Source: Daphnia carinata (lineage: Eukaryota > Arthropoda > Branchiopoda > Diplostraca > Daphniidae). From it: 49,932 nucleotides of DNA. The translations under genes were made by a program, and so were the position numbers. Of the stretch, positions 27,456 through 40,600 are shown one piece after another. The notes under the pieces are model-generated. The model was not told the origin of the DNA. It searched no databases and saw only the letters and a list, made by a program, of their open reading frames with translations. Positions within the stretch are counted from its first letter, which is position 1. The number at the start of each line of letters is the position of its first letter. Where the stretch lies: the NCBI RefSeq assembly GCF_022539665.2, contig NW_026712489.1, forward strand, positions 1 to 49,932, written 5' to 3'.

Positions 27456-28409
27456 ATGAGTGAAGCCGTACCCAAAGCCGAAAATATGGAAATTGGCCAC
27501 ATTTGGGAACACGGCCCTAACCCAATGGTAGACGCATCGAAACCTGAACGGCAGAAGAGTGAACGGCCCACACTTCCCGAAAACGATCTCAAGAAGAAAC
27601 GTGGGAAGAGAAAGGCGGCTCACACGAAGTTAACGACACAACTCAGAAAGGCTGTGGAAGACCACAAGATGGGAGCCATCAGATTGAAGAAATTGCAAGT
27701 AGCAGCATGGCGTGACGAATTGATTCGTATTTACGACGAAGTCAAAGAAATTCACAACCAATATACAGAAAGTATATCCGACCTCACTGAGCAGCAACGT
27801 CAAGCGTGTGACAAGTGGGAATCCGACTTCGAAACAGACCACGTTGAAGTTATCAAATTCGCAAGTCGCTACGCCACTTCCCCAAATCAGTCCGTCAGCT
27901 CGATCGGGACATCAGCTTCGGACATCACATGTAGTACCACATTATCTGGAAAGAGGCGTACCAACGTTAAACCAGCCAGCCTTCTCCAAAAATTAACCCA
28001 AGGGGAGTTGAAGACTGAAGCACAGATGCTGAAGCTGGAGGTGAAGTTGGAAACAGCAAGGGCTCAGATGGAGGCAAACACAACCTCCATCACAGAAACC
28101 CTCAACAAGGCGTTAAGGAGCATGAGCGAACAGCTGAGTAAGCTCATTGATAGTTCAAGAGTCACGTCCCAAGACATAGCGACCAACAACACGCTAGTCA
28201 GAGAAGCACACCACACGTTGGACGGGTTAGATCAGAAAATTGATGCAGTCAAGGTGGAGTTAAACGCTAAAATCGAAGACCTTCGAACGGAAGTAGACGT
28301 CATGAAAGTTCAACCACGAACGGTTCAAGATCAACGACCTCCCGGGCGATCACCAGTCTTACCAACTCGTCAAGACGTTTCTACCCTGTCACCCCTCCGA
28401 ACGATGTAA
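27456..28409 (+). pseudogene. gag: BEL-A Gag N-terminal part
   Basis: It starts at ATG. A basic tract (KKKRGKRKAAHTKL) is followed by a region similar to the Gag N-terminus of BEL-B (YDEVKEIHNQYTESISDL, CDKWESDFETDH). An extended coiled coil follows (residues about 180-290). A TAA at 28407-28409 ends it, but the same frame continues with recognisable Gag, so this is an in-frame nonsense change. Confidence 0.8.
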
Positions 28410-29700
28410 GATGCAGTACGACATCGCAGAAGATTGGTCGACGCCGATGCACCTCTACGAGACCCACGGCAAGAGACGATGGCCACGATGACGTCCAGTT
28501 GCAACCGTATGGATTACGACGGAGATGAGTACTCTGAACGTTTTCATACCCATAGTCATCGTCCTCACAGCAGCTGTTGCAGCCGTCTACAACCTCCAAA
28601 CTTCAAGATCCAGCCGTTCAACGGTAACTCGAAGAACTACGCGCGATTCAAGGCCAAATTCCAGGCCTTGTATGAAGAGTATGAAGATTCTCCGGTACTT
28701 CTTTTTTTGTTGGAGGAGCTACTAGCCGAAGATGTACGAAACGAAATCGGTGAATGTCTTACCGATGGAACGATGTACTCCGTGGTGTGGGAACGTTTGG
28801 ATGCGGTGTACGGTCGTACGGAAATTATGGATCAGACGTACCTCGACGACCTTTTACAGGTCCCGCCATTGAAGAGCCTTGATGCTGCCAGCCTCAAGAC
28901 CTTCGCAAACTGTCTTCATGGAGCTGTAGCTACGCTATAAAAGTCGAAGTACATCTACGAGCTGTACAGCCGTACAACTTTGATGGCCCTTGAAGCAAAA
29001 TTGACGCCCTACCTCAAAGATAAGTGGAACTTGAAACGTAAAAAGACAGGAGTAGAACTGAACGTTCCAGACTTAGACGATTGGGTAACGTTAAAATCCA
29101 TGAGCAAGCAACATGAAAAAATGTATTCGAGTCTTTACCTACGTCGACGTCCAAAGGTGTAAAGTTCGACGAAAGGAAGCCCGTCAAGAGACCCAGCTTT
29201 ACACACATGTCGACCATTGGACACGTATCGACGATGGAAGGTTCGAAAGTAGCGGCGTCAACGTCTTCAGCAACCATGCCTCAAAGGAGCCGATCAACAT
29301 TGGGGAAGATGCAAGCCGAGAAGACGGTACGGTGGAAATGCTTTGTGTGTAACGGTAGAAACCACCATCTTTAAACCTGCACCGTCTTCATGTCTCTCAC
29401 GCCCACGAAAAGGGCTGAGAAAGTATTTAAGTCCGGAAGATGTCTTACGGGTAAACATGAACGCAAGGAGTCTCCCAGGGACGTCAGCTGTAATATCGCT
29501 GATTGTACTGCAAGCCGCCACCACACCTTGCTTCATGGATCCGAATTCACCCCATTGAAGAGGCTAGCTGATCCAACTGCTCCATCAGCGCCACTTTCGA
29601 CGGCATTCCTTGGGACCTTGACCCATTTGGAAACAGTAAAACGACGTGTACGTTTCAAGATCGTACCAGTTCGTGTTGGAGCTGGCAAAAGGGGGGCAAC
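28410..29700 (+). pseudogene. gag: BEL-A Gag capsid-like and zinc-knuckle remnants
   Basis: FKIQPFNGNSKNYARFKAKF and the following block match the DUF1759-type Gag region of Pao elements (BEL-B: ITKFDGNPLNYQMFKSKF). Stops occur at 28940 and 29162. In another frame (29390-29740) the knuckle region survives in part: PTKRAEKVFKSGRCL, then H, C and HHTLLHGSEF. At least one knuckle Cys is lost. Confidence 0.78.
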
Positions 29701-30585
29701 ACTTTCGGTTTCCTGGATACCGGAAGCGACACCACGCTGATTCGGAGCGACTTAGCAAAGAAGTTGGGACTCGTTGGGCCATCTAAATGCATCAACGTTG
29801 TCTCGTATGACGGAGCCACGCCTAACGTTACGGCTTCCGTAGTAAACTTCGCCCTAACATCTCGTGATGGTAATAGCCAGTTTGAAGTTAAACACGTTTA
29901 AGCCGTCGACAATTTGAAGGTGACGCCGAATTCACCGATCGACCCTCGACAGTTGGAGTCATGGACGCACCTACGTGGTATTGCCGTCCCGACCTTTCAA
30001 GAAGAGGACGTGACCGTGCTGATAGGAATCGACGTCGCAGAGGCCCATGATCATGTAGCTTCCATCAAGCCGCCGGCTGGAACGACTGGGCCCATCGCCT
30101 TCAAGACGCCGTTTGGCTGGTGTTTGGGCGGACAAGCGGGCCCGCCACAAAACGGACGCCCGTTCATCGCTCATCTGGGCACCGTGGAACGTCCCCAAGA
30201 CCTAAATGAGCTGGTGAAGAGGTTCTGGCAACTTGAGGCCAACGAAGTAGAAATAGAAATACCCGTTCTATCTGAGTATGACCTACGTGAAAAATGCATC
30301 CTCGAGTCTACCGTAAAACGTATTGGTAACCAGTACCAAGTCGGCTTAATGTGGAAAGCCGACGACGTAAATCTCCCAAACCATCGGGCATCTGCATTGA
30401 AGAGACTCTACGCCCTCGAACGACGTTTCCATCGAGACGCGGAGTTTGCCCAACGGTACGATGCAGTGGTCAAGGAGTACATCGGCTTAAAACATGCCCG
30501 ACTCTTAACGACCCAGGAAGCCCAGAAGGAGACAAACAAGACGTGGTATCTACCACAACACGGGGTCGTGAGCCCTTCCAGCTAA
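29700..30585 (+). pseudogene. pol: BEL-A protease region (DUF1758-like)
   Basis: The frame with FGFLDTGSDTTLIRSDLA starts near 29710. It runs past one stop (TAA near 29899) into the open segment 29914-30585 (VLIGIDVAEAHDH, FKTPFGWCLGG, FWQLEANEVE), which matches BEL-B residue for residue over long stretches. Confidence 0.8.
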
Positions 30586-31541
30586 TCGACCAAAGTTCGG
30601 GTCGTATTCGATGGAGCTGCTGAGTTTGGTGGCACATCGATTAATCAAAACCTGCTTCGGGGCCCTAATTTACTCGTTAGCCTGCTTGGTGTGCTCATCC
30701 GCTTCCGCCGTAACCTTGTACCAGTCGGAGCGGATATTGAGAAAATGTTCCACCACTTGAAAGTCCCGGAAGAAGACCAGACCGCCTTCAGATTTCTCTA
30801 CCGGACGCCTGGACTTAACACACACGTCACGCCGGTGAAAGGTCTCACGATTCCACGTTTGGAGCTACAAGCTGCCGTGGAAGGTCTCAACATCGCCCTC
30901 ACGATTTGCCGTGAACTAGAAATCGATCTGGGACAAATAAAATTTCCACTCGGATTCACAAACGGTGTTGCCGTGGATCCATTCCAAATCTTGTCGGTTT
31001 GAATTCTTCGTCAACTACCGCATTGGAAAAATACTCCGAAACACGGCTCATCGACAATGGCGTCATGTTGCCGGAGATTCAAACCCAGCGGACCTCTGCA
31101 GTAGAGGTATCGACCCAAAGGACGTCAACGAATTGGTCTACTTCCATCGAGGACCTTCGTTCCAGAACCTAGACCCCTCAGAGTGGTACACTTGGGAAGA
31201 GATTACGGAGCCAGAAGAACGGGATGTAAACGTGATTCGCGTCTTAGCAGTCAAGATAGAAGATGAGAATCATGTCATCGACCGATGCGTCGAACGTTTT
31301 TCCAGTCTGTTGAGACTTCAACGAGTGCTGGCCTAGAGTAAAAGATTTGTCAACAACGCTAGAGAAAAACTACGTGATGAAAAACCAATTGTCGGTGAGC
31401 TAACTGTAGAAGAAATGGTAACATCGTTGACGAAATGCATCGTGCGCGCGCAAGAATTGGCTTTCGCTGAAGAATTCTACGCCCTTCGCAGAATCTGGAA
31501 TTACCACTCAGATCAAAACTTCTCACACCTTCAAGCCCTTC
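30586..31541 (+). pseudogene. pol: BEL-A RT-RNase H remnant with about 0.8 kb deletion
   Basis: The RT start ([38 protein letters not shown]) is joined directly to the RNase H segment [17 protein letters not shown]. In BEL-B these two points are about 790 bp apart (38229 and 39041). The RT active-site region is therefore deleted. Further frame changes follow (30965-31336). Confidence 0.82.
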
Positions 31542-32828
31542 TTGGATGAAGCTGGACAGATGCGAATTGGCGGACGTATACTTCAAGCGCCGATCGACTA
31601 TTCAGCAAAGCACCCCATACTTCTACCAGCATCTCAACTTTTGACGAAAAGGATAATTTGGGATCACCACGTTAGACACATGTACGTCAAGACCGAAAGA
31701 TTGCTGACAGACTTACGTTCAAGCTTTTGGATACTTTCCGGACGCAAAGTGGTAAAATCTGTCATCAACAACTGTTGGCCTTGCAAGCGGACGTCGGCGA
31801 AACCTAATCCTCCGTTGATGGCTTCACTACCAATACATCGTCTAACACCCCATCTGCCTCCATTCACGTACACAGGGATCGACTACTTCTGGCCTTTGAC
31901 GGTAAGAGTTGGTGGACGAGGACGAAGGCATGAAAAACGCTGGGTCAGCCTATTCACGTGCTTCACCACCCGAGCAGTTCAGCTGGAAATGGCCAACGGG
32001 CTCAGTATGGAGGAGTTCTTACTCTGCTTCTCCCGTTTTGTTAGCCTACGTGGAAAACCGAAGGTCGTCTACAGCGGCAATGGGACAAACTTTGTCGCCG
32101 CCGAGCACGAGTTGCGACAAGCCCTAGAAGAACTTGTTACCAAACACCAAGAACTTCAAACAGTAATGGCTCGTAAAGAAATAGACTGGCACTTCTCTCC
32201 ACCCCATGGACCCCATTTCGGTAGTGTTTGGGAAAGGATTGTACAATCCTGCAAGCGGACAATGAAGACCAGCATCGGCAATTGCCTAGTTACGGATCAA
32301 GTGCTACGAACCGTAATCACTGAAGTAGCAGCTTTACTAAACGCTCGGCCGTTAACACATCTTAGTATGGACCCAGAAGACCCGGATCCGTTAACGCCAA
32401 ATCACTTTCTATACGGTGGAGCTCGGCCATACTTGCCTCTACAATTGGCCGACGTGGAAGACTTGAACGTAACCAACAAGCAGTTTCTGCAAAGTCAAGC
32501 TATCCTCCAACATTTTTGGGATAGATGGCTACGTGAATACGTTCCACGCCTAACAGAAAAGAGAAAATGGCAAGAAAACAGACCTAACGTCGCCGTGGGA
32601 GATTTAGTGCTTGCAGTTGAACCAAATACTGTACGTGGGCAGTGGCCGATGGGCAAAGTGTTGGGAATTATTCCCAGTGCTACAGATAATGTTGTTCGAG
32701 TCGTAAAAGTCAAGCTCAGCAACCACCCAAAACCATGTATTCGGCCGGTGGCCAAATTATGTATCATGGTTTCAGCAGAGGAACAAATTTACGCAAAAGA
32801 AGAAAAAAAGGAATCTTCCACAGCGTAA
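31542..32828 (+). pseudogene. pol: BEL-A integrase, long open frame with mutated catalytic Asp
   Basis: 428 codons are open. The zinc-binding H-H-C-C (HHVRHMY ... CWPCKR) is present, with first Asp in TGIDYF and Glu in SVWERIV. The second Asp of SDNGTNF is Gly (GGC at 32076-32078), which would abolish strand transfer. The DUF5641-type tail is intact and shared with 1-465. Confidence 0.85.
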
Positions 32829-32995
32829 ACGTTCAAATTCAGTATCGTAAATGTAAATACTGTCTGTACTGGAGTTACAATTAGTAGCTCCCCGTGTAAA
32901 ACTAAAATTGTAACCGTAAAAAGTAAAATCAAAATGTCAACACTCAATTGTAAACAACGTAGGAAAATCGCAACCTAAACTCTGGTGGAGGAGTC

Positions 32996-33051
32996 CTTTT
33001 GCCCTCAACGCCACCTATATTCAAGTTCAAATATAGGGCAAAGGGCAAAAG
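32996..33051 (+). other. Hairpin between pol and ORF3 of BEL-A (copy 2)
   Basis: The same nested inverted repeat as at 641-696: CTTTTGCCCT with AGGGCAAAAG, and CTATATT with AATATAG. Confidence 0.6.
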
Positions 33052-33180
33052 TCAGTTCGCTTGCTGTTTAGTAACACTGAAAAATTGGAAACTGTATAAC
33101 CTATTATGTTAGCAGACGGCATTCAGTCGACCTAACTTCGTTTAAGTGCAACGCGTGAGAACCCTACGTCCAACGTGAAA

Positions 33181-33820
33181 ATGGCAGAATATCCGTCTCT
33201 ATCACCCGCATCAGTAAACGACAAACTGAAAGTCAGTAGAGAACGTGAACAAGAGTGTATGGCCAACATCAACGAGACAATGGAAGAGGCAAAAAAGGAA
33301 CTCGTGGACAAAGTCTATGCGTGTCAAAGTGATTCTTCGTAGCGACAAAAAGCTCAGCCAGATGCAGCAAAATCTCGTTGACGTCCACGTGCACTTCAAG
33401 ATGGAGAGAGAGACCCTGCTGAGCAAGTACGTCGGGTCTCTCCTGCGTAAGGATCGAGAGAAGGCGACCGAGGTTTTGGTAACCATGCCGGCCGCCATCC
33501 CAGAACGTCCTACGTACATCGTCCCGCCGCAAACCCCCAACATCTTGTGCTTCTTAAAATCACATGTCTCGGGTACGACGCCATGCAAGAAGCAGATTTA
33601 TGAATGTGAGGAGTTCATGCTCCTCACAAACCAAGATCGGCTGGAGGTCTTATTCCAGCAACGTTGGTGCTTCGGCTGCTTTGTGCCGACGGCCGTGGCT
33701 GGGCACACGAGACTCCTAGATTGCTCCCACCCTCGTCAGTGCGAATTGTGTCACACCCGTGACCATCATCAGATTCTCTGCGGCACAAAGAAGAATTATA
33801 AAGATCTGCCCAGCCACTGA
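33181..33820 (+). CDS. BEL-A third ORF (copy 2), zinc-knuckle protein in two frames
   Basis: ATG 33181 opens a frame that stops at TAG 33340-33342. The protein continues in the +1 frame to 33820. Compared with copy 1 there is a 9-nt in-frame deletion and several substitutions. Here one knuckle Cys is present (HPRQCELC) that is Ser in copy 1, giving CFGCF...H....C, then C..C....HH..LC. The shared frame change at the TAG may be an old mutation or a frameshift signal. Confidence 0.7.
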
Positions 33821-33904
33821 AGCAAGCCGGATCCATCGCAGCAGAAGTTTTTTTTTGTTATTTTCACCCTTTGTTTATCCACTTGTTGTCACAGTGGGTC
33901 CCGC

Positions 33905-34117
33905 TGTCACCTACGGTGCTGCCCTCGCGGGCAGGGCTGTAGGGGGCACGGGCCTACGTAGTATTTGAGTGCCCATTTTAGTTGAGCTCTTTACCCTTTT
34001 CTATGGAAAGGGGTAGTATTACTTTGTTAGCCGACCCAGACAGTCATTTTGTCTCCGTCTCCTTTTGTCAAACCCAGGCGGTAGTCTAAGTTATTTGTCT
34101 CGTTTTGCCAGGCAGTT
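33905..34117 (+). repeat. BEL-A 3' LTR, left fragment
   Basis: It starts TGTCACCTACGG and is cut by BEL-B after CAGTT (34113-34117, target duplication). It continues at 42409. Confidence 0.93.
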
Positions 34118-34491
34118 TGTCACCGATTTGATCGGTGGGGGTAGGACCCGGTAGAGGGCTACCCGTTGAGGTCGACCTTCTTTTGTTTTTCCCTTTCCCT
34201 TTTGTTTTCTAAAAGGGTATACGCGGTTCGACTGGGTTAGTTACACATTTAAGTTCGTTGCTGTCTAACAGTTTTTTTGTAATTCCCTTTCAGGGTTGTT
34301 AGTTTTGTAACTCTGTAAGCCCCCTTTTGTCCCACGTTAGAGTCGACCATTTTCGTCGAACCTCTCTTTGGTTTGTCCTCAATAAAGAATTGAAAGCTCT
34401 TTAGTCTTACTTAATTGAGCAAACAGGGAAAGAAGGGCTTTAAAACTAACTTAAGTAAAGCTATTGCCATTCTCACGTGAGATACGCAACA
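34118..34491 (+). repeat. BEL-B 5' LTR
   Basis: 374 bp from TGTCACCGATTTGATCGG to GAGATACGCAACA, with AATAAA at 34381-34386. Confidence 0.96.
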
Positions 34492-34493
34492 AA

Positions 34494-34511
34494 TGGTGCC
34501 GAAACCCGGGA
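34494..34511 (+). promoter_or_regulatory. BEL-B primer binding site (tRNA-Phe)
   Basis: The same 18-nt tRNA-Phe complement as in BEL-A, two bases after the LTR. Confidence 0.85.
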
Positions 34512-34687
34512 TTCTGGAAATCGAATAGTTTAAATCTCCATTTCCAGCTGTCCAACCTTGTACTGCGACCTTGTGTTGTTCACGTTCCGTAACCACGCTG
34601 GTCTACCAACCGTTCGAACTGTATCCGTTGATATCGTCTACATCCTGCGTCTGTTAAGCATTTGTGCTACCTTACTTCAATTGCAAG

Positions 34688-37600
34688 ATGAGTGAGACCC
34701 AAGGAATCACCGAAGATCCTACCAAAAAGGAACCTACAACGGCCATAAAAACCGCTGAGTCGGGGCCGGTTCATGATGGAGGAAGTGTAGGAGTCATCTC
34801 AAGACCCACCAAGGAAGAAGCTGAAATGGCCTTACTAATCGCCGAGGCGGGGCCCAATCACCATGGTGGAAATTTGAGTCACGACCCATCAATTCCCAAT
34901 CTCACTCAATCACGAGGCCTACGGAAGAGGGAGCATACCACGCTGTCGACCAGGATCCACGACTGTATCCGCCAACATCGTCAAGGCATTCGTCTCAGCA
35001 AGGGCCAATTGAGCATCTGGCGCATCGAACTCGTACGACTGTTCGATAGCACCATGGAACTCCACGAGAAATACGTGGAGACAGTCACCAATCTGCCTGG
35101 TAAACGCCGAGCCGAGTGTGAACGCTGGCAAGTGCAGTTCACGACAGACCACCAAAGTGTACTGTCAGAAATCGACCAACATCTAGCATCGCGGTCGATT
35201 GCATCATCATCACTTGCATCGTCAGTCACTATCAATTCAACAGTGGCGAAAGCAAGTGTAAAAGAAAATTCGACTGTATCTTTAAGGATCCAACAGCTCG
35301 AAACTCAAGCTCGCCGGACTCAAGATGTCTTAAACCGACATGGGGAGCTTTTATCAGACATTGTAAATGACATCAAGAAGTCATCTCTGCAAGCCAAACG
35401 GCAAAGTGAGTCGTTACACGCGATCGAGCAAATTCTACAATCGATCCACGAGGTCAACGAGAAATCTTTAGCAACCGTAGAAAAGAAGATGGACATTCGA
35501 CTCAAGTCTGCGATGGGCCAAATGGTGGAAGAAAACGAGTCCAGTTCAAAGAAAGTTGAAGAAAAACTAGAAGCTATGCAGAAAAACAGTGAATTGCAGT
35601 CCACAGAACTTGAAAGGTTGAAGTGCCTTGTGCGGCAGACATGTGCAAAAATGTCTAGACAATGCCCTGAGGGTGAAAATGTCTCATCCCAAAGTCGTCT
35701 GGACACGTCTATACAAGGCATGCTGTCTCAACGTCGAGAAGCTTTAGGGTGGCCGCAAGGCATTACCCCTACCTCACCGCCACGGGCAGCCAACCTATTG
35801 GAACAATGCAAAAGAGGTGGAACAAAGGGCGAGCAAATGGACAGCCTAGGGGCAACTATCGACATGTCCAACGACCCATCATTTAACTGCCAGCAACAGT
35901 CAAGAGGAGATCCGAAGTCTGATTCCAGTCTCGTCTGTCAACTTGTCGACTCGTTAAAAATGTCAGCACTTCCACCTCTCACCATCACCAAGTTCGACGG
36001 AAATCCACTAAACTATCAGATGTTTAAATCGAAATTCATGACGTTGTACCACAACCGGTGCAGCGACAATGGGATTCGACTAGCACACCTACAAGAGCTG
36101 CTTGCCACGCATGTTCTCAACTCAGTAGCTGATTGCGTGCACGATCCAAGCAAATACGAAGTGGTCTGGCATCGACTCGATCAAGAATATGGCCACACCA
36201 CCATCATGGCTCAGACTCATCTGAATAACCTTCTTCGACTTCCACCCGTGCAGCCAAACGACAGCGCCAGTTTGAAGACATTCTCCAACAAGCTTCATGG
36301 AGCAGTCTCCGCCCTATCAAATAGTGGACTGGCGAGCGAGCTGGAATCGCTGGGCAACCTCATGCACGTCGTCGCCAAGCTGCCAAAGACTTTGAGGGAA
36401 AGATGGGGAGGAAAGGTGATGAAGATGCATCCTGCCGCACCTTCAATAGTCGATTTGGACGACTGGTTAACCCTCCAGTCGAAGGGTTCTGATTTTGCAA
36501 AATTAATGGCGGGGCCGTCAACACTTCCAACGATTCCACAAGTCGTGCCTAAGAGAAATGGGAAAGGATACCCAACTCCCTATGTCTCTACCATCAACCA
36601 CGTCACCACCTCGACGCCGGAAGCAAACTTGCCGCAATCAAAAGGAGGAGGTTTGCGGGTGAGCCCACCCAATACAACCTCGTTTAGCCAAACAAGAGGC
36701 AACTCAACGTGCTTTGTTTGCAGAGGGGCGATACACAAAATCGAGGAGTGTAACGCATTCAAGCAGATGTCTCCAACGCAAAGAGCGGAGACAGTCTTCA
36801 AGGCAGGCAGGTGTCTCCGATGCCTTACCGGAAGGCATACCAGCCGAACTTGCAGATTCAAATCGATTCGATGCACGGTCGAAGGATGCAAGTATCCAGG
36901 GCACTCGACGTTGCTTCACGGTTCCGAGTTTTCGACAAGAACCAAAACAAGCACCTCCAGTGACCACAAAACCACGCCAGAATCGAAACCATCGCGTCGA
37001 GTGACTTTCGACAACAAAGTCGATGAAGCTTTCCTTGGTGCAGTATCACGCACTGGACTGGACACACCACGTCGAGTGCTTTTCAAAATCGTTCCGGTCC
37101 GTCAACAACATGAAGAAAGGGTCTTCGATACCTTCGGATTCTTAGACAGCGGAAGCGACTCCACCTTAATCCGAAGTGACGTAGCCAGAACTCAACTAGG
37201 TTTGGCAGGGCCAACAACTAAGATCAACGTGACATCTTACGACGGAGGAGTTACTCCAGTAAATGCTCACATCGTGGACTTCGTCATCAGTTCGCGCGAC
37301 GGGTCGACTTCGTTCCAGGCAAGAAGGGCGTATGCAGTAGAAAACTTACAAGTCGCTCAAAACCCGACCTTTTCGGGCGTACAAGCAAAGGCATTCTCTC
37401 ATCTACAAGGCCTGAAGCTCCCAGAAGTCCCATCCGACCAAGTTACGATTCTAATTGGCCTCGATGTAGCAGACGCTCACGACCATAGCGAATCACGCAA
37501 ACCTATAGATGGGTCGACCGGACCGGTGGCGTTCAACACGCCATTTGGATGGTGCCTGGGAGGCAAAATGGGCCCGCAAAGCGAACAGGAGCAACCAAGC

Positions 37601-40600
37601 CATTACGTAGCCCACATCACATCGAAAGAAGAAGAAAGGAACCTTTCTGAACTTGTCGAGCGTTTTTGGAGGCTGGAGTCGAAAGACTCTGTACAGCCTC
37701 CTACACTCCTGTCAGCAGAAGATCGACGGGGAGAAGAGATTCTGAAGAGGACCTCCAGATACATCAGAAATCACCATCAAATTGGTCTAATGTGGAAGGT
37801 CGACAATCCAGAATTACCTGACAACCGGAGTATGGCGCTTAGCCGCCTCTTTCAAATCGAACGTCGCTTCAAAAGGGACCCCAGCTACGCTAAACGTTAC
37901 AACGATGTCATTCAAGAATACATCAACCTTGGTCATGCTCGCCTCTTGTCTACTGAAGAAGCAAAAAGGAGAACGCCAAAGACAAATTACATGCCTCATC
38001 ATGGTGTTCAGAGTTCGACGAGTTCGACGACAAAAACAAGAGTGGTCTTCGACGGTTCGGCAGAATGTGAAGGCACTTCCTTGAACAAAAACCTTCTTCG
38101 TGGTCCGAACTACCTCCTAAACCTGCTGGGAATTATCTTGCGCTTTCGCAAACACCAAATTCCCATCAGTAGTGACATCGAGAAGATGTATCACCAGGTC
38201 TTAGTTCCAGACGAAGACCAAGATGCCTTCCGTTTTTTGTACCGGTCGCCGAACAGTACGTCACCACCGCTCACCTACAGGATGACAGTCCATGTCTTTG
38301 GGGCCGTCTCGTCGCCATCAACCTGTTTGTTTGCCCTAAACAAAACAGCCGAAGACAACAAGACAAAATTTCCAGATGCAGCAGCCAGCGTAAAAACAAG
38401 CTTTTACGTCAACAACTATCTGGATTCGTTCGAGTCGGAAGATGAGGCAATCAAACGGGCCCGCCAGCTAAAGGAACTTTTGCAGCTGGGAGGTTTTAAT
38501 CTCACCAAGTGGTCGTCGTCATCAAGAAAGGTCCTAGCAGCGCTTAAACCCTTAGGCTTGGCCAATCCAAAGCTGGATTTAGACCTGGACAAATTGCCCA
38601 TGGATCGAGCACTAGGGATTCTTTGGGACAGTGAAATCGACGCGTTCACGTTCAAGGTGGGAGAAAGGGTCCAGTCACACGCCACACCTACGAAAAGAAA
38701 TCTCGTAAGTGTGGTAGCTACAGTATACGATCCGTTAGGATTCGTTGCTCCAATGGTGTTCGCTATGAAAGTGCTAATTCAGGAGGTATGGCGAGCCAAG
38801 CTAGACTGGGATGAAGAGCTGCCCGAATCCTTGAAGTGCCAATTTCAAAAATGGTGTCAAAGCTTGCCGAATCTAGCACGCATCACAATTCCGCGATGCT
38901 TAGTAAAGGAAGAGCGCCCAACAAAACAGCAAGTTCACATCTTTGCCGACGCCAGTCAATTGGGATTTGGAGCAGTCGCATATGTGCGAACAACTTACGC
39001 CAGCGAAAGGGTTGGCGTATCTTTCATCATGGCCAAAACACACGTCGCGCCGTTGAAGCAGCTTTCGATCCCTCGTCTTGAACTCCAAGGAGCCGTCGAA
39101 GCGTTACACTTGGCCATACTGATTTGCCGTGAGATGAACCTGGATTTGAGCCAAATCACGTTTTACGTCGACTCCCAGACCGTTCTTAGATGGATCCATT
39201 CTGCCAATGTCAAATACGAAGTGTTTGTCGGCAATAGAATTGGGAAAATTCTAATGAACACCAATTGTCGGCAATGGCGTCACGTTCCAGGAACCATGAA
39301 CCCAGCAGACGTTTGTAGCAGAGGACTGAATTCTGACAATCTTCAAGAGCTCCAGCAGTTTCACGAAGGGCCAGCCTTCCTGTTGTTAGAACCTTCATCC
39401 TGGCCAAAGTGGGATCAGATCGAGCACGTAAACCATCAAGATCCCGAAGCCATTCACGTCTACAAAATGAAAACGGAGCCAAGTGACAATATAATCGACC
39501 AGTGCGTAGAATATTATTCAGACAAAGTGCGCCTGGAACGAGTGCTTGCGTGGTGTTTACGTTTCATCTTAAACTGTTGTGCCAAAGTGAAGAAATTAAA
39601 GTTAACTTCAGGAGAGCTGACGCCAGTCGAAACTGAAACAGCTTTGGCAATGTGCATCCGGCGTGCACAAGAAGTGGCATACCCCGAAGATGTGTTGTTC
39701 TTAAAAAAGGGGAAAGAACTGCCAAACCGGTCAAAACTCAAGCAGTTTCGACCATTCATCGATGAACAACACCTGATGCGTGTGGGCGGGCGAATTGGAC
39801 AAGCGCCTGTTGATTATGTTACAAGACACCCAGTGATTTTACCTCCAGAGGAACGCATCACAAGCTTGATAGTCTGGGATGTTCACGTTCGAAATTACCA
39901 CATGAAGGCCGACCGCTTATTGTGCGAACTTCGAGCAATGTATTGGGTAACCTCTGGACGAAGAGTAATCAAGTCTATACTCAACAAGTGCATTCCCTGC
40001 AAGAGGAGAGATGTACAGCCAGTCGCACCCCTCATGGCCCAGCTACCCATCCACCGCATAACGCCGTTCTTGCCTCCATTCGCCCATACAGGAGTCGACT
40101 ATTTTGGTCCACTGACTGTCAAAGTAGGAGGGAGAGGGCGACGGCACGAAAAAAGATGGATTTGCCTTTTTACGTGCCTTACAACCCGAGCAGTCCATCT
40201 AGAAGTAACTGCTAGCCTCAGTACAGAGGCATTTTTAATGGCCTTATCTCGATTCTCCAGCATACGGGGAAAGCCAGTCGTTGTATATAGTGACAACGGC
40301 ACAAATTTTGTAGCTGGAGAAAAGGAGTTGAAAGAGGCTGTCGAGGAACTAAACAACAGTAAAGACTACCTGGAATCACAGTTTACGTGTCGACACATCG
40401 AGTGGCGTTTTTCCCCGCCGAGTGGACCTCATTTTGGAGGAGTTTGGGAAAGGCTCGTGCAATCGTGCAAAAGAGCCATGAAAGTGACCCTCGGAAACAG
40501 TGTCGTGAGTGATCAAGTCTTAAATACTGTTGTGGCTGAAATCGGGGCACTGCTTAATTCTCGCCCGCTAACTCATCTAAGCATAAACCCCGAAGATCCA

